Both the position numbers and the translations under genes were made by a program. A stretch of DNA of 58,686 nucleotides from an uncultured Alphaproteobacteria bacterium (GTDB taxonomy: Bacteria > Pseudomonadota > Alphaproteobacteria > Bin95), in the NCBI GenBank assembly GCA_937891825.1, contig CALAHN010000003.1, positions 1 to 58,686 on the forward strand. Direction: 5' to 3'. This document shows, in pieces, positions 16,139-24,115 of this stretch; position 1 is the stretch's first letter, and every line of letters begins with the position of its first letter. The notes under the pieces were generated by a model. That model ran no database searches. It saw only the letters and a program-made list of their open reading frames with translations, and was not told where the DNA came from.

Positions 16139-17380
16139 GTGCATCTGAACGACGAGGAGCGGGCCATGCTCGCCGGCGCCATGGGGCCGGCGCGGCAGTG
16201 GGCGATGGATCATCAAATGCAGGTCGGGCGCATGTTCGACGCGGCGGACATGGTTCCCGTCAGTCAGGCGCATATGATGGCCGACCCCGAAAGCCTGGGC
16301 GACGCTGGCGTCAGTTTCGTCGAAGCTTTCGCCGGATTGCCGGAGCCGGAGCGGCGCGTCCGCGTGCCGATGATCACCGATCCGCGCGGCGTCGATCTCT
16401 CCTGCTACGATCCCCTTGGCCAGACCGAGGCGATGGCCGACCTCGAGCGCCGCTTCATCGCCGCCTGTCAGGCCCTCGGCATCATGATGACCGACACCTG
16501 CATCAATTATCAGACGATCATGCCGCCGGTGTTCGGCGACCATGTCGCCTATGGCGACACCGGCGTCGTGATCTATTCGAACAGCGTTTGCGGCGCCCGA
16601 TCCAACTTCGAGGGCGGGCCGTCGGCCCTTGCGGCCGGCCTGACCGGGCGCACCCCGCGCTATGGCCTGCATCTGGACCGGCATCGCCGCGCGACCCGCC
16701 GCTTCCTCGTCGAGACGCCTCCGGTCGAGTTGACCGATTGGGGCGTGCTCGGCGCCGTCATCGGCCGGAAGGCGGGCTCCTATTGGGCCGTGCCGGTCAT
16801 CGAAGGCATCGACACGGCGCCGACATCCGACCAGATCAAGCATTTCGGCGCGGCCATGGCGAGTTATGGCTCGACGCCGCTGTTTCACATCGTCGGCGTG
16901 ACGCCGGAAGCGCCCGACCTCAAGGCTGTCGGCGGCGACGGCCTGGCGGCGGAGCGGATCGGCGCTGACGATCTTGCCGCCCTCCGCGCCGATTTCGGCG
17001 GCGAGGGCGACAAGGTCGATGTCGTGGTGTTCGCCGCCCCGCAATTGTCGCTGGTCGAAATGCGGCAGCTCGCCGCGATCTGCGCCGGCCGCCGCCGCCA
17101 TGCCGATACCGACGTCATCGTCTGCACCGCGCCCAGCGTCTATGCCGACGCCGAGCGCATGGGCTTCAACGCGACCTTGCAGGCGTTCGGCGCGACCGTG
17201 CTGCAAGGCACCTGCTTCTACCAGCAATATGCCCGCGAGATCGGCGAGGCGAACGGCTGGACGCGGCTGCTCTCGAACTCGGCCAAGATCGTGAACATTC
17301 TGGGCGGCTACGGCTACAAGCCAGCGCTGGCCTCGATGGCGGCTTGCGTCGCCTCGGCCGAGAAAGGGGAGATCGTCTGA
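16139..17380 (+). CDS. Aconitase X large (catalytic) subunit, AcnX type II
   Basis: The 413-residue protein is a DUF521/AcnX large subunit: MHLNDEERAMLAG at the N-terminus, HMMADPESLGDAGVSFVE, DTCINYQ (Cys121), SNSVCGARSNFEGGPSAL (Cys151) and QGTCFYQQ (Cys359), which supply probable iron-sulfur ligands. Biochemically known bacterial AcnX enzymes dehydrate cis-3-hydroxy-L-proline; an archaeal relative dehydrates mevalonate 5-phosphate. Start is GTG with GGAG upstream. The gene follows the PhnZ-like gene by 61 nt on the same strand, so it could be co-transcribed with the phosphonate genes. No proline racemase or dehydrogenase that would complete hydroxyproline catabolism is visible. Confidence 0.87.
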   Translation: MHLNDEERAMLAGAMGPARQWAMDHQMQVGRMFDAADMVPVSQAHMMADPESLGDAGVSFVEAFAGLPEPERRVRVPMITDPRGVDLSCYDPLGQTEAMADLERRFIAACQALGIMMTDTCINYQTIMPPVFGDHVAYGDTGVVIYSNSVCGARSNFEGGPSALAAGLTGRTPRYGLHLDRHRRATRRFLVETPPVELTDWGVLGAVIGRKAGSYWAVPVIEGIDTAPTSDQIKHFGAAMASYGSTPLFHIVGVTPEAPDLKAVGGDGLAAERIGADDLAALRADFGGEGDKVDVVVFAAPQLSLVEMRQLAAICAGRRRHADTDVIVCTAPSVYADAERMGFNATLQAFGATVLQGTCFYQQYAREIGEANGWTRLLSNSAKIVNILGGYGYKPALASMAACVASAEKGEIV

Positions 17381-17790
17381 TGCCGCGCGAACTGAAATGC
17401 CATCCCGGCATCGGCCCGACGGTCGCCGGCGAAGCTCTGACCGCGGCGGATAATTTTTCAGCGCGCTATGATCTTGACCGCATCAAGGGCATTTTCTCCA
17501 GGCCCCAGCATGCGCTGGCCGGTCAGTCCTACAAGGACAAGATCCTGGTGCTGAACACGGCCAAGGGCGGCGTCGCGTCCGCCTGGATGCTGCACGAGAT
17601 GAAAGCGCGCGGCATTGCGCCGAAAGCCATCCTGTTCAACGCCGCCAACACCATCCTCGCCCAGGGCGCGGCCCTGGCCGACATGGCCATGTGCGACCGC
17701 TTCGAGGACGGCGATGTGACGACGCTGATCCCCACAGGCGCCCGCGTGACCGTCTATCCGGCGGAAGGCCGGGTCGTCATCGAAGACTGA
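17380..17790 (+). CDS. Aconitase X small (swivelling) subunit, DUF126
   Basis: The 136-residue protein is the separate small subunit of AcnX type II. It shows ISF-type features HPGIGPTVAGEALTA, FSRPQHALAGQSYKDKILVL with Ser50 as the candidate catalytic base, NTAKGGVASAWML, and the C-terminal DGDVTTLIPTGARVTV. The ATG shares one base with the stop of the large subunit (TGATG), giving translational coupling. It converges with the ThDP enzyme gene, 2 nt away. Confidence 0.88.
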   Translation: MPRELKCHPGIGPTVAGEALTAADNFSARYDLDRIKGIFSRPQHALAGQSYKDKILVLNTAKGGVASAWMLHEMKARGIAPKAILFNAANTILAQGAALADMAMCDRFEDGDVTTLIPTGARVTVYPAEGRVVIED

Positions 17791-17792
17791 GA

Positions 17793-19388
17793 TCAGTGCC
17801 CGGCGCCGCTCGGCGCGGCGAGGCCGTCGATCTCGACGTTGACGCAAGCCGGCTTGCCGGATGCGCTGGCGCGCGCCAGCGCCGCGTCCAGGTCGGCCGG
17901 ATCCGTTACATACTCGCCGTGACAGCCAAGCCCGGCCGCCGCCAAATCGTATCGGGCGCCGCTCAATTCGCAGCCCATCGTGCGCTGGGCGCCGTAGTCC
18001 CGGACCTGGATCTGGTATTCGGCATTCCAGCGCCGGTCATTGCCGATGACCGCGACGAAAGCGGCGCCGGATCGTGCGGCCGTTTCAAACTCGGCCAGAT
18101 GAAAGCCGACCGTGCCGTCGCCCATCACGGCGATCACCTGGGCGTGCGGCCGGGCCAACGCGGCGGCGACCGCGTAGCAGAGACCGCCGCCGATGGCGCC
18201 GCCGGGCCCGTTGATCAGGCGCGCGTCGCCCTTGAGGCCGGCTTGCGCCCATTGGCCGATCTCGCCGCCATCCAGGACCAGCACGGTTTCGCCTGCCCGG
18301 TCGATCTGCCGCTGGATCGCGGTCGTCAGATCGAGCGGCGAGATGCCCTTGGTCCTGGGGCAAGGCGCGCGCTTGGCAGTCAGCGCCGCCACTTCGTCCC
18401 GCCAAGCTTGCGCGCTGGGCGTGGGGGCGGGGGCGCCGGCGATCAGCGCTTCGGCCGTCGGTCGCGGATCGGCGACGACCGCCAGCGCCAGGCGGTCGCC
18501 GAGATTGCGCGCGGCTTGCGCCTGGGCTGCGGTGTCGCCGTCGACGACGATCCAGGGACAGCCAGGCGCAAACGCCTCCGCCGCGCCGAAGCCAAGCGTG
18601 AAGTCAATCGATTTGCCGAGCGCCAGCGCCAGATCCGCCTGCTTGAAGACGCCCGCCAGATCGCCGAGCGAAGGGTCTTTCAGGCCGCGCGGGCTTTCGA
18701 GGCAGAGAACCGCCGCGCCAGTGTGGGCTTCAAGCGCCGCCAGGAGCGCGCCAGCCCGGGTCCAGTTCAGCGCTGGCCCCGTCACGATCAACGGCCGTTC
18801 AGCGGCAGCAAGCCTCGCCAGCGCCGCCGCCACATCGTCCGCGCCCGGCGCCTTTGGCTCAACGGCGCGGAACGGCGCCGGCGCTGCCGGGCATTCCGCC
18901 TGCAACACATCGAAGGCGAGCGCGATATGGCAGGGTCCGGGACGGCCGGACGCCGCGCATTCGAGGGCCGCCGCGACATCTTCCGCCAGTGCGGCGGCGG
19001 TCGTCGGCCGGAAGCCGGCCTTCACCAGCGGCCGCGTGATCGCCAGTTGATCGAGTTCCTGAAACGCGCCCCGACCGTCCTGACTGACCGGGGAATCCCC
19101 CGTCAGCAACAGCAGCGGCGTTTCCGATTTCGTCGCGGAATAGAGCGGCCCCAGGGAATTCCCGAAGCCCGGCGCGGCCGTCGTCAGGGCGACGCCGACC
19201 TGTCCCGTCAATTGCGCCCAGGCCTCCGCCATGAACACCGCCGCCGCCTCGTGGCGCACATGCACGATCTCGACGCCAAGATCGATGCACGCGTCATAGA
19301 CCGGCATGATCTGGTTGCCGGAAAGACTGAAAATCCGCTCGACGCCGACCGCCGCCAGCGTCTGAACCAAGCTATCCGCGCCCCTCAT
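17793..19388 (-). CDS. Thiamine diphosphate-dependent enzyme (acetolactate synthase-like)
   Basis: The 531-residue protein has the three-domain layout of ThDP decarboxylases/synthases: a PYR domain with the catalytic Glu47 in VRHEAAAVFMAEAWA, a central domain (about 180-330), and a PP domain with the Mg/ThDP motif MGDGTVGFHLAEFETA ... GNDRRWN. The exact reaction is not evident; relatives include acetolactate synthase, benzoylformate decarboxylase and oxalyl-CoA decarboxylase. Its ATG overlaps the tctA stop (ATGA), making it the final gene of the TTT block and implying that it handles a 2-oxo acid derived from the imported carboxylate. Confidence 0.87.
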   Translation of the reverse strand: MRGADSLVQTLAAVGVERIFSLSGNQIMPVYDACIDLGVEIVHVRHEAAAVFMAEAWAQLTGQVGVALTTAAPGFGNSLGPLYSATKSETPLLLLTGDSPVSQDGRGAFQELDQLAITRPLVKAGFRPTTAAALAEDVAAALECAASGRPGPCHIALAFDVLQAECPAAPAPFRAVEPKAPGADDVAAALARLAAAERPLIVTGPALNWTRAGALLAALEAHTGAAVLCLESPRGLKDPSLGDLAGVFKQADLALALGKSIDFTLGFGAAEAFAPGCPWIVVDGDTAAQAQAARNLGDRLALAVVADPRPTAEALIAGAPAPTPSAQAWRDEVAALTAKRAPCPRTKGISPLDLTTAIQRQIDRAGETVLVLDGGEIGQWAQAGLKGDARLINGPGGAIGGGLCYAVAAALARPHAQVIAVMGDGTVGFHLAEFETAARSGAAFVAVIGNDRRWNAEYQIQVRDYGAQRTMGCELSGARYDLAAAGLGCHGEYVTDPADLDAALARASASGKPACVNVEIDGLAAPSGAGH

Positions 19389-20890
19389 GTGCGTTTTTCC
19401 TCAAGCAGCTTGCTGCGCACGCGCAGGCCCGCCCGCGCGATTGCGACGACGGTGAGCACGGTCAGGCCCCAGAAGAACCAGGTGATCGGGCCGCGAAACA
19501 GGATTTCCGGCGACCCGCCGGACATCAGCATCGACTGGCGAAAATTGTCCTCCAAGAGCGGGCCGAGGATGAATGCGATCAGGAACGGGGCCGCCGGGAC
19601 GCCGAAGCGCAACATCATGAAGCCGACCCAGCCCATGGCGAACATCACGCCGATATCGAAGATGTTGTTGTTGACCGCGAAGACGCCATAGACGCACAGC
19701 ACCAGCACGACCGGGAACAGCAGCGCCTTCGGAATGTCGGCGACGAAGCGGAACCCCCGGATCGCCACGGTGCCGATGAAGAACAAGGCGATCGAACTGA
19801 TGATCAGGCCGAGGAACAGCCCGTAGATGATGTCGGCATTGGCGACGAACATCATCGGGCCGGGCTGCAGGCCATGCACCATGAAGGCGCCGATGATGAT
19901 GGCCGTGATCACGTCCCCCGGCACCCCCAGCGCCAGCAGCGGGATCAAGGTGGCGCCGGCGACGCCGTTGTTGCCCGATTCGGAGGCCGCCACGCCTTCG
20001 ATCTCGCCCTTGCCGAAATTGTCGCGGTTCTTGGATTTTCGCCGAGCTTCGCTGTAGGAGAGGAACGCCGCAGGCGCCGCGCCGATGCCGGGGATGCTGC
20101 CCAGCACCACGCCAATCAAGCTGCCGCGCACGATGGTCTTGAAGCAGCGCCGGTAGTCGAGCCAGGTGACCCAGCCGCCGCCGAGGCCCCGCGCCTGCCC
20201 TTCCTGGCCCTTCGGGTTCCAGACCATGGTCAGGATTTCCGGGATGGCGAACAGGCCGATCAGAACCGCGATGAAGTTCAAACCGCCCATCAGGTTCGGA
20301 TCGTTGAAGTTGAAGCGGTTGGTGCCGTAAACGAGGTCCAGGCCCACGGTCGCGAGCAGCAGGCCCATGATCGCCGAGATCAGGCCCTTCAGCAGGCTGT
20401 CGCCGGAAACGCCGGCAATAATGGTCAGCGAGAACAGGATCAGCGTGAAGAATTCCGGCGGCCCGAAACTCAACGCGAACGAGGCGAGCCAGCCGGCGAA
20501 CAGGATCAGCGCCAGATTCGAGATCAGGTCGGCTGTGCAGGAGGCCCAGAGCGCCATACCAAGCGCGCGGCCGGCCTGGCCTTTTTCCGCCATCGGATAG
20601 CCGTCGAGCACGGTCGCGCTGGACGCCGGCGTCCCCGGCGTCTTGATTAGGATGGCGGGAATGCTGCCGCCGAAAATCCCGCCCTTGTAGACGCCGACCA
20701 GCAGCAGAATGCCGGTGATGGGCGTCATCGCGAAGGTGAACGGCAAGGTCAAGGCGACGGCCATGGTCGCGGACATGCCGGGAATAGCCCCGGCGATCAC
20801 GCCGACGAGCACGCCGCCGACCAGGGCCAGCAAGCTTTCGAGGCTCCAGACCAGCGCCAGACCGGCGGCGAAGCTATCCATCAAGCTCAT
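19385..20890 (-). CDS. tctA: Tripartite tricarboxylate transporter large permease TctA
   Basis: The 501-residue membrane protein has about 11-12 helices and the TctA hallmark GAIPGMSATMAVALTLPFTF, GGSIPAILIKTPGTPASSATVLDGYPMA, LGSIPGIGAAPAAFLSYSEARR and ALGVPGDVITAIIIGAF. It forms the translocation pathway for carboxylates delivered by TctC, driven by an ion gradient. The frame stays open upstream through tctB, but the start MSLMDSF at 20890, overlapping the tctB stop by 4 nt, fits the family; a second Met three codons later is possible. Confidence 0.93.
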   Translation of the reverse strand: MSLMDSFAAGLALVWSLESLLALVGGVLVGVIAGAIPGMSATMAVALTLPFTFAMTPITGILLLVGVYKGGIFGGSIPAILIKTPGTPASSATVLDGYPMAEKGQAGRALGMALWASCTADLISNLALILFAGWLASFALSFGPPEFFTLILFSLTIIAGVSGDSLLKGLISAIMGLLLATVGLDLVYGTNRFNFNDPNLMGGLNFIAVLIGLFAIPEILTMVWNPKGQEGQARGLGGGWVTWLDYRRCFKTIVRGSLIGVVLGSIPGIGAAPAAFLSYSEARRKSKNRDNFGKGEIEGVAASESGNNGVAGATLIPLLALGVPGDVITAIIIGAFMVHGLQPGPMMFVANADIIYGLFLGLIISSIALFFIGTVAIRGFRFVADIPKALLFPVVLVLCVYGVFAVNNNIFDIGVMFAMGWVGFMMLRFGVPAAPFLIAFILGPLLEDNFRQSMLMSGGSPEILFRGPITWFFWGLTVLTVVAIARAGLRVRSKLLEEKRT

Positions 20891-21369
20891 GGCAGGCGCA
20901 CCAGTTCGCCCTGCGGCACGCCGACGCCCGCCACATGGGCGAAGAACGCATAGAGCAACAAGGGCGCCGCGACCGCCACGACCGCCGTCAGCAGTGGCCG
21001 CTTCGCCTGCATCAGGAAGGCGACGGCGACGATCGCGACGATCGAGGTCCAGACCATGCCCAGGGTCGAGATCGTCATCACATAAGCCAGCATGATGACC
21101 GCGATCGCGCCGAGCCGCGCCCAGCCGCCGGGCACATCCGACAGGCGTTCGTCGCGCGCGCCCGGCGGCAGCCGGAACGCGGTCAGAACCAGACCGGCCC
21201 CGCCGAAGGCCAGAATGCCCGCCAGCACGTACGGCCAGAACAGGGGCGACAGCACGATATTGCGGACATTGCTCGGGCTGCTGACGCCATACGGAATGCC
21301 GGCCAGCATCAGGAACGCGGCGCCGGCAAGCGCCGCGCCGCCGACGCACAGGAATGATTGCTTGGACAT
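20887..21369 (-). CDS. tctB: Tripartite tricarboxylate transporter small membrane subunit TctB
   Basis: This 160-residue protein has four predicted helices and the usual TctB pattern: an N-terminal helix, the external YGVSSPSNVRNIVLSPLFWPY, a second helix, and two C-terminal helices. TctB proteins are poorly conserved, so the assignment depends mainly on topology and position between tctC and tctA. Translation is coupled to tctA by an ATGA overlap. Confidence 0.85.
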   Translation of the reverse strand: MSKQSFLCVGGAALAGAAFLMLAGIPYGVSSPSNVRNIVLSPLFWPYVLAGILAFGGAGLVLTAFRLPPGARDERLSDVPGGWARLGAIAVIMLAYVMTISTLGMVWTSIVAIVAVAFLMQAKRPLLTAVVAVAAPLLLYAFFAHVAGVGVPQGELVRLP

Positions 21370-21474
21370 GGACGCTCTACATCCGGGCCAGGAAATATCG
21401 AAGAGGCAAGCGCCCGCCGGCGCCGCCGCTCACGGTCCTGATGGAGCGCGAAACGGCGGCGCCGGGCATCGTCT

Positions 21475-22452
21475 CTAGTTCTCGATCCGCATGCCGAGGT
21501 CATCCACAAGCTTGCGGAAGACCGCGTACTGACCTTCGATGAAAGCTTGGGATTCCGCCGGCTGCATCAATCTGATGACTGACCCGCGCGATTCCATCTT
21601 CTGGCGGAAATCGGCGTCATCGGTCGCTGTCTTCATCCAGGCGCCCCATTTGGCCGCGATGTCGTCCGGCAGATCGTCCGGGCCGGCGATGCCGGTCCAG
21701 CCCACCAGTTGCGTCAGCGCCGGCTTGCCGAGATCGGCGGAGGTCGGCGCGTCGAAGCCGACGATCGGCTCCGCGGTCGTCACCAGCAGCGGCTTCAATT
21801 GCTTGTTCGCAACGAAGCTGGCGAGCGCGGAGGAATTCGTGCAGATGAAGGTCGCCGTGTCGTTCAACACGGCCGTCGCCGCCGCGCCGCCGCCTTTCAG
21901 CGGGATATGGATCGCATCCTTGACCGGATCGGCGATGCCGAATTCCTTCAGGACATAAGCCGCCGCGATATGCAGCAAGGAGCCGACGCCGGAGGAACTA
22001 TAGCTGACGCCGCCTGCTTTCACCTTGGCGATGAGATCGTCGATCGTCTTGATATCGCTATCGGCCTTGACGGCGCAGGCGACCGGATTGATCTCATAGA
22101 CGCCGACGAAGCGGAAATCCGCGAGGGTGTAGGGCAGCGTCGCTTTCATCGCCGGGTTGACGGTGTGCGAGCCGACGCGGGCGAACAGCATGGTGTAGCC
22201 GTCGGGCTTCGCGTTCTGGACGGCGACCGAACCGGTCGCGCCGCCCGCGCCAGCGCGATTGACCATGATGACCGGCGAGCCGACCGCCTCGCCCAGCGCC
22301 TCGGCGATGGTCCGCGCCGAGATATCGGTCGCGCCGCCCGGGCCATAGGGGATAATCATGGTGATTGGGCGTTCTGGATAATCCGCCATGGCGGCGGTCG
22401 CGGAGGCCGAGATGGCCAGCGCGGCAAGCGCAGCCTTCAATCCAAATTTCAT
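21475..22452 (-). CDS. tctC: Tripartite tricarboxylate transporter substrate-binding protein TctC (Bug family)
   Basis: The 325-residue periplasmic protein has a signal peptide (MKFGLKAALAALAISASATA, cleavage near AMA-DYPE), followed by the Bug-family YPERPITMIIPYGPGGATDISART and VNRAGAGGATGSVAV, which coordinate carboxylate through backbone contacts. The family binds mono-, di- and tricarboxylates and amides; the ligand cannot be inferred. GGGAGAG provides a strong ribosome binding site. It starts 59 nt after the fumarase beta gene, and tctB follows after 105 nt. Confidence 0.92.
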   Translation of the reverse strand: MKFGLKAALAALAISASATAAMADYPERPITMIIPYGPGGATDISARTIAEALGEAVGSPVIMVNRAGAGGATGSVAVQNAKPDGYTMLFARVGSHTVNPAMKATLPYTLADFRFVGVYEINPVACAVKADSDIKTIDDLIAKVKAGGVSYSSSGVGSLLHIAAAYVLKEFGIADPVKDAIHIPLKGGGAAATAVLNDTATFICTNSSALASFVANKQLKPLLVTTAEPIVGFDAPTSADLGKPALTQLVGWTGIAGPDDLPDDIAAKWGAWMKTATDDADFRQKMESRGSVIRLMQPAESQAFIEGQYAVFRKLVDDLGMRIEN

Positions 22453-22511
22453 CGCTCTCTCCCGTTTCTTCTATGTCTACTGCTGTAAGCCTAGACCATA
22501 TTGCGCGCCTG

Positions 22512-23189
22512 CTAAATCATTTCATCGCTGCGGTCGTCAGTTTCGCCGAAGCGTTTCAGCACGGCCGGGCGCGTGCCTTCGTAGACTTTCGCCAGACCGG
22601 CGGCGATTTTCTTGTTCTCGCGCTCGAACAAGCTGTCGCCGTTCATATCGCTCTCGACGATGAACGGCCCGAAATTCGACACCTCAAGCACCCACATCGC
22701 CTGGGCCAGGCCAAGTTCCTTGCGCCAATGCACATCCTTGACCCGCGTGATGCCGCGCCCGAGCAGGGCGCCCGTGCCGTAGCCGACCGTCGTCAGGTAG
22801 ATCGCGCCATGGGGCACGAAGTGGCGCTTGTAGTCGGCGGACGTCATGCCGCCCTTGCCCAGGATCAACTTCGCCCCGGAAAGCGCAAGCCACTCGCCGA
22901 TCCATTTCGAGAACCGGAAAGAGGCCGTCGCCGTCACCGCGCCGATGGCGATCGTCCCATCCTCCGCGATCGAGGCGGCTGGCGAGCAGTGGAAGTTGGC
23001 GCCGCTCTCCAGCGGCAGGGTCATCGGCAAGGGCGCGCCATCCTGCAATGCGCGCATGTAGGCGCCTTCGCGGGCCGTGTAGACCGTGCCGTCCAGATAG
23101 ACGACGTCGCCAAGCTTGAGGTCGGCCAGCGCTTCCGGCGTCGGCTCCGTGCTCAGGCGGACTTTTTTGAATTTTCCGGCATCTGCCAT
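22512..23189 (-). CDS. Class I fumarase/L(+)-tartrate dehydratase-type beta subunit
   Basis: The 225-residue protein matches the C-terminal/beta domain of iron-sulfur hydro-lyases: LKLGDVVYLDGTVYTARE, PAASIAEDGTIAIGAVTATASFRFSKW, LILGKGGMTSADYKRHFVPHGAIYLTTVGYGTGALL. It provides catalytic residues for hydration of an unsaturated dicarboxylate, together with the alpha subunit. The chosen ATG at 23189 lies 37 nt inside the upstream alpha gene; longer frames continue into unrelated reading of that gene. Class I enzymes are known that prefer fumarate, L-tartrate or mesaconate. Confidence 0.88.
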   Translation of the reverse strand: MADAGKFKKVRLSTEPTPEALADLKLGDVVYLDGTVYTAREGAYMRALQDGAPLPMTLPLESGANFHCSPAASIAEDGTIAIGAVTATASFRFSKWIGEWLALSGAKLILGKGGMTSADYKRHFVPHGAIYLTTVGYGTGALLGRGITRVKDVHWRKELGLAQAMWVLEVSNFGPFIVESDMNGDSLFERENKKIAAGLAKVYEGTRPAVLKRFGETDDRSDEMI

Positions 23190-24115
23190 CCGACCGTCTC
23201 CCGGCGTTGAAAGGGGGTGAACCATTCGGGGTCGGTCCGATGTTCGACGCGGCCGTCGCCATGCACCCGGGCGACCGCGCGCCGGGAGGACAGGCAGAAG
23301 GCGTGGACGCTCATCTGCATGCCGCCCGTGTGGCAATAACCAACCTCGATATGGCAGTCGATCACCATGGAATTGCCGACAAAGCCCATGGCGCCCATCC
23401 CGATGGAATTGCCGAGCTCCTTGAACTCTTCCTCGAGCGCCGCGATCTTCGGGTCCGGGTTGCGGTCGCCGACCGTGCGGAGGCAGGCGGCGCGCTTGCC
23501 GAGCACCATGCAGGTATCCTTGGAGCCGCCAAGCCCGATCCCGATGATCGCGGGCTGGCAGGCAAGGCCCCGCTTGCCGAACGCCACGAGGCTATCGAGA
23601 TAGAACCGCTTGATGCCCTCGATCCCGTCCGACGGGAACAGCATCCGGTAGTCGGTGCCGAACAGGCCGCCCTTATGGACGGTCGTCAGGTCGATCCAGT
23701 CGCCGCCCGGCTCAAAGCCGTACTCGATTTCAGGCGCCCCGATGCCGACATTGTTGTCATGGTCCGTGCGCCAGAGCGGATGCACCCGGTTTGGGCGCAG
23801 CGGCACGTTCTGCGTGGCGTTGGCGGTCGCCCGGCGGAGCGCTTCCTCCAGCGCCACCGGCCCGCCCTCGATCCGGGCGTCGTTGCCGAGCTTGACGTAC
23901 CAGCGCGGGCAGCCGGTGTCGCCGCACATGGCGCGGCGGTCTTCCTTGGCGGCCTCGTAATTCTCAAGCATCGCCTGGAGCACGAAAGAGGAGAGATCGC
24001 CGTCCTCCGCGTCCGCCGCCTGTTTCAGGCCGGTCAAATAGTCGTCCGGAATCTCGATGGCGGCTTGCGCCATCAGCTTCTCGGCCGTCTCCTGGATCAC
24101 GTCGATCGAAATCAT
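23153..24115 (-). CDS. Class I fumarase/L(+)-tartrate dehydratase-type alpha subunit
   Basis: The 320-residue protein carries the iron-sulfur domain: AMCGDTGCPRWYVKLG (Cys64 as a probable cluster ligand), NVPLRPNRVHPLWRTDHDNN, IGIGLGGSKDTCMVLGKRA, and IEVGYCHTGGMQMSVHAFC. With the beta subunit it should add water reversibly to fumarate or a substituted fumarate in the cytoplasm. It overlaps the flavoprotein gene by 4 nt upstream and the beta gene by 37 nt downstream. Linkage to a succinate dehydrogenase-like complex makes sequential oxidation and hydration of a dicarboxylate the likely role. Confidence 0.88.
   Translation of the reverse strand: MISIDVIQETAEKLMAQAAIEIPDDYLTGLKQAADAEDGDLSSFVLQAMLENYEAAKEDRRAMCGDTGCPRWYVKLGNDARIEGGPVALEEALRRATANATQNVPLRPNRVHPLWRTDHDNNVGIGAPEIEYGFEPGGDWIDLTTVHKGGLFGTDYRMLFPSDGIEGIKRFYLDSLVAFGKRGLACQPAIIGIGLGGSKDTCMVLGKRAACLRTVGDRNPDPKIAALEEEFKELGNSIGMGAMGFVGNSMVIDCHIEVGYCHTGGMQMSVHAFCLSSRRAVARVHGDGRVEHRTDPEWFTPFQRRETVGWQMPENSKKSA

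Noticed and set aside
17691-19691. A 666-codon plus-strand frame
   Set aside because: It is antisense to the ThDP enzyme and the end of tctA, with the same Arg/Gln-rich shadow composition.
19385-21349. Apparent 654-residue extended TctA
   Set aside because: The N-terminal 150 residues are an out-of-frame reading of tctB, which is a normal TctB gene with its own start and stop.
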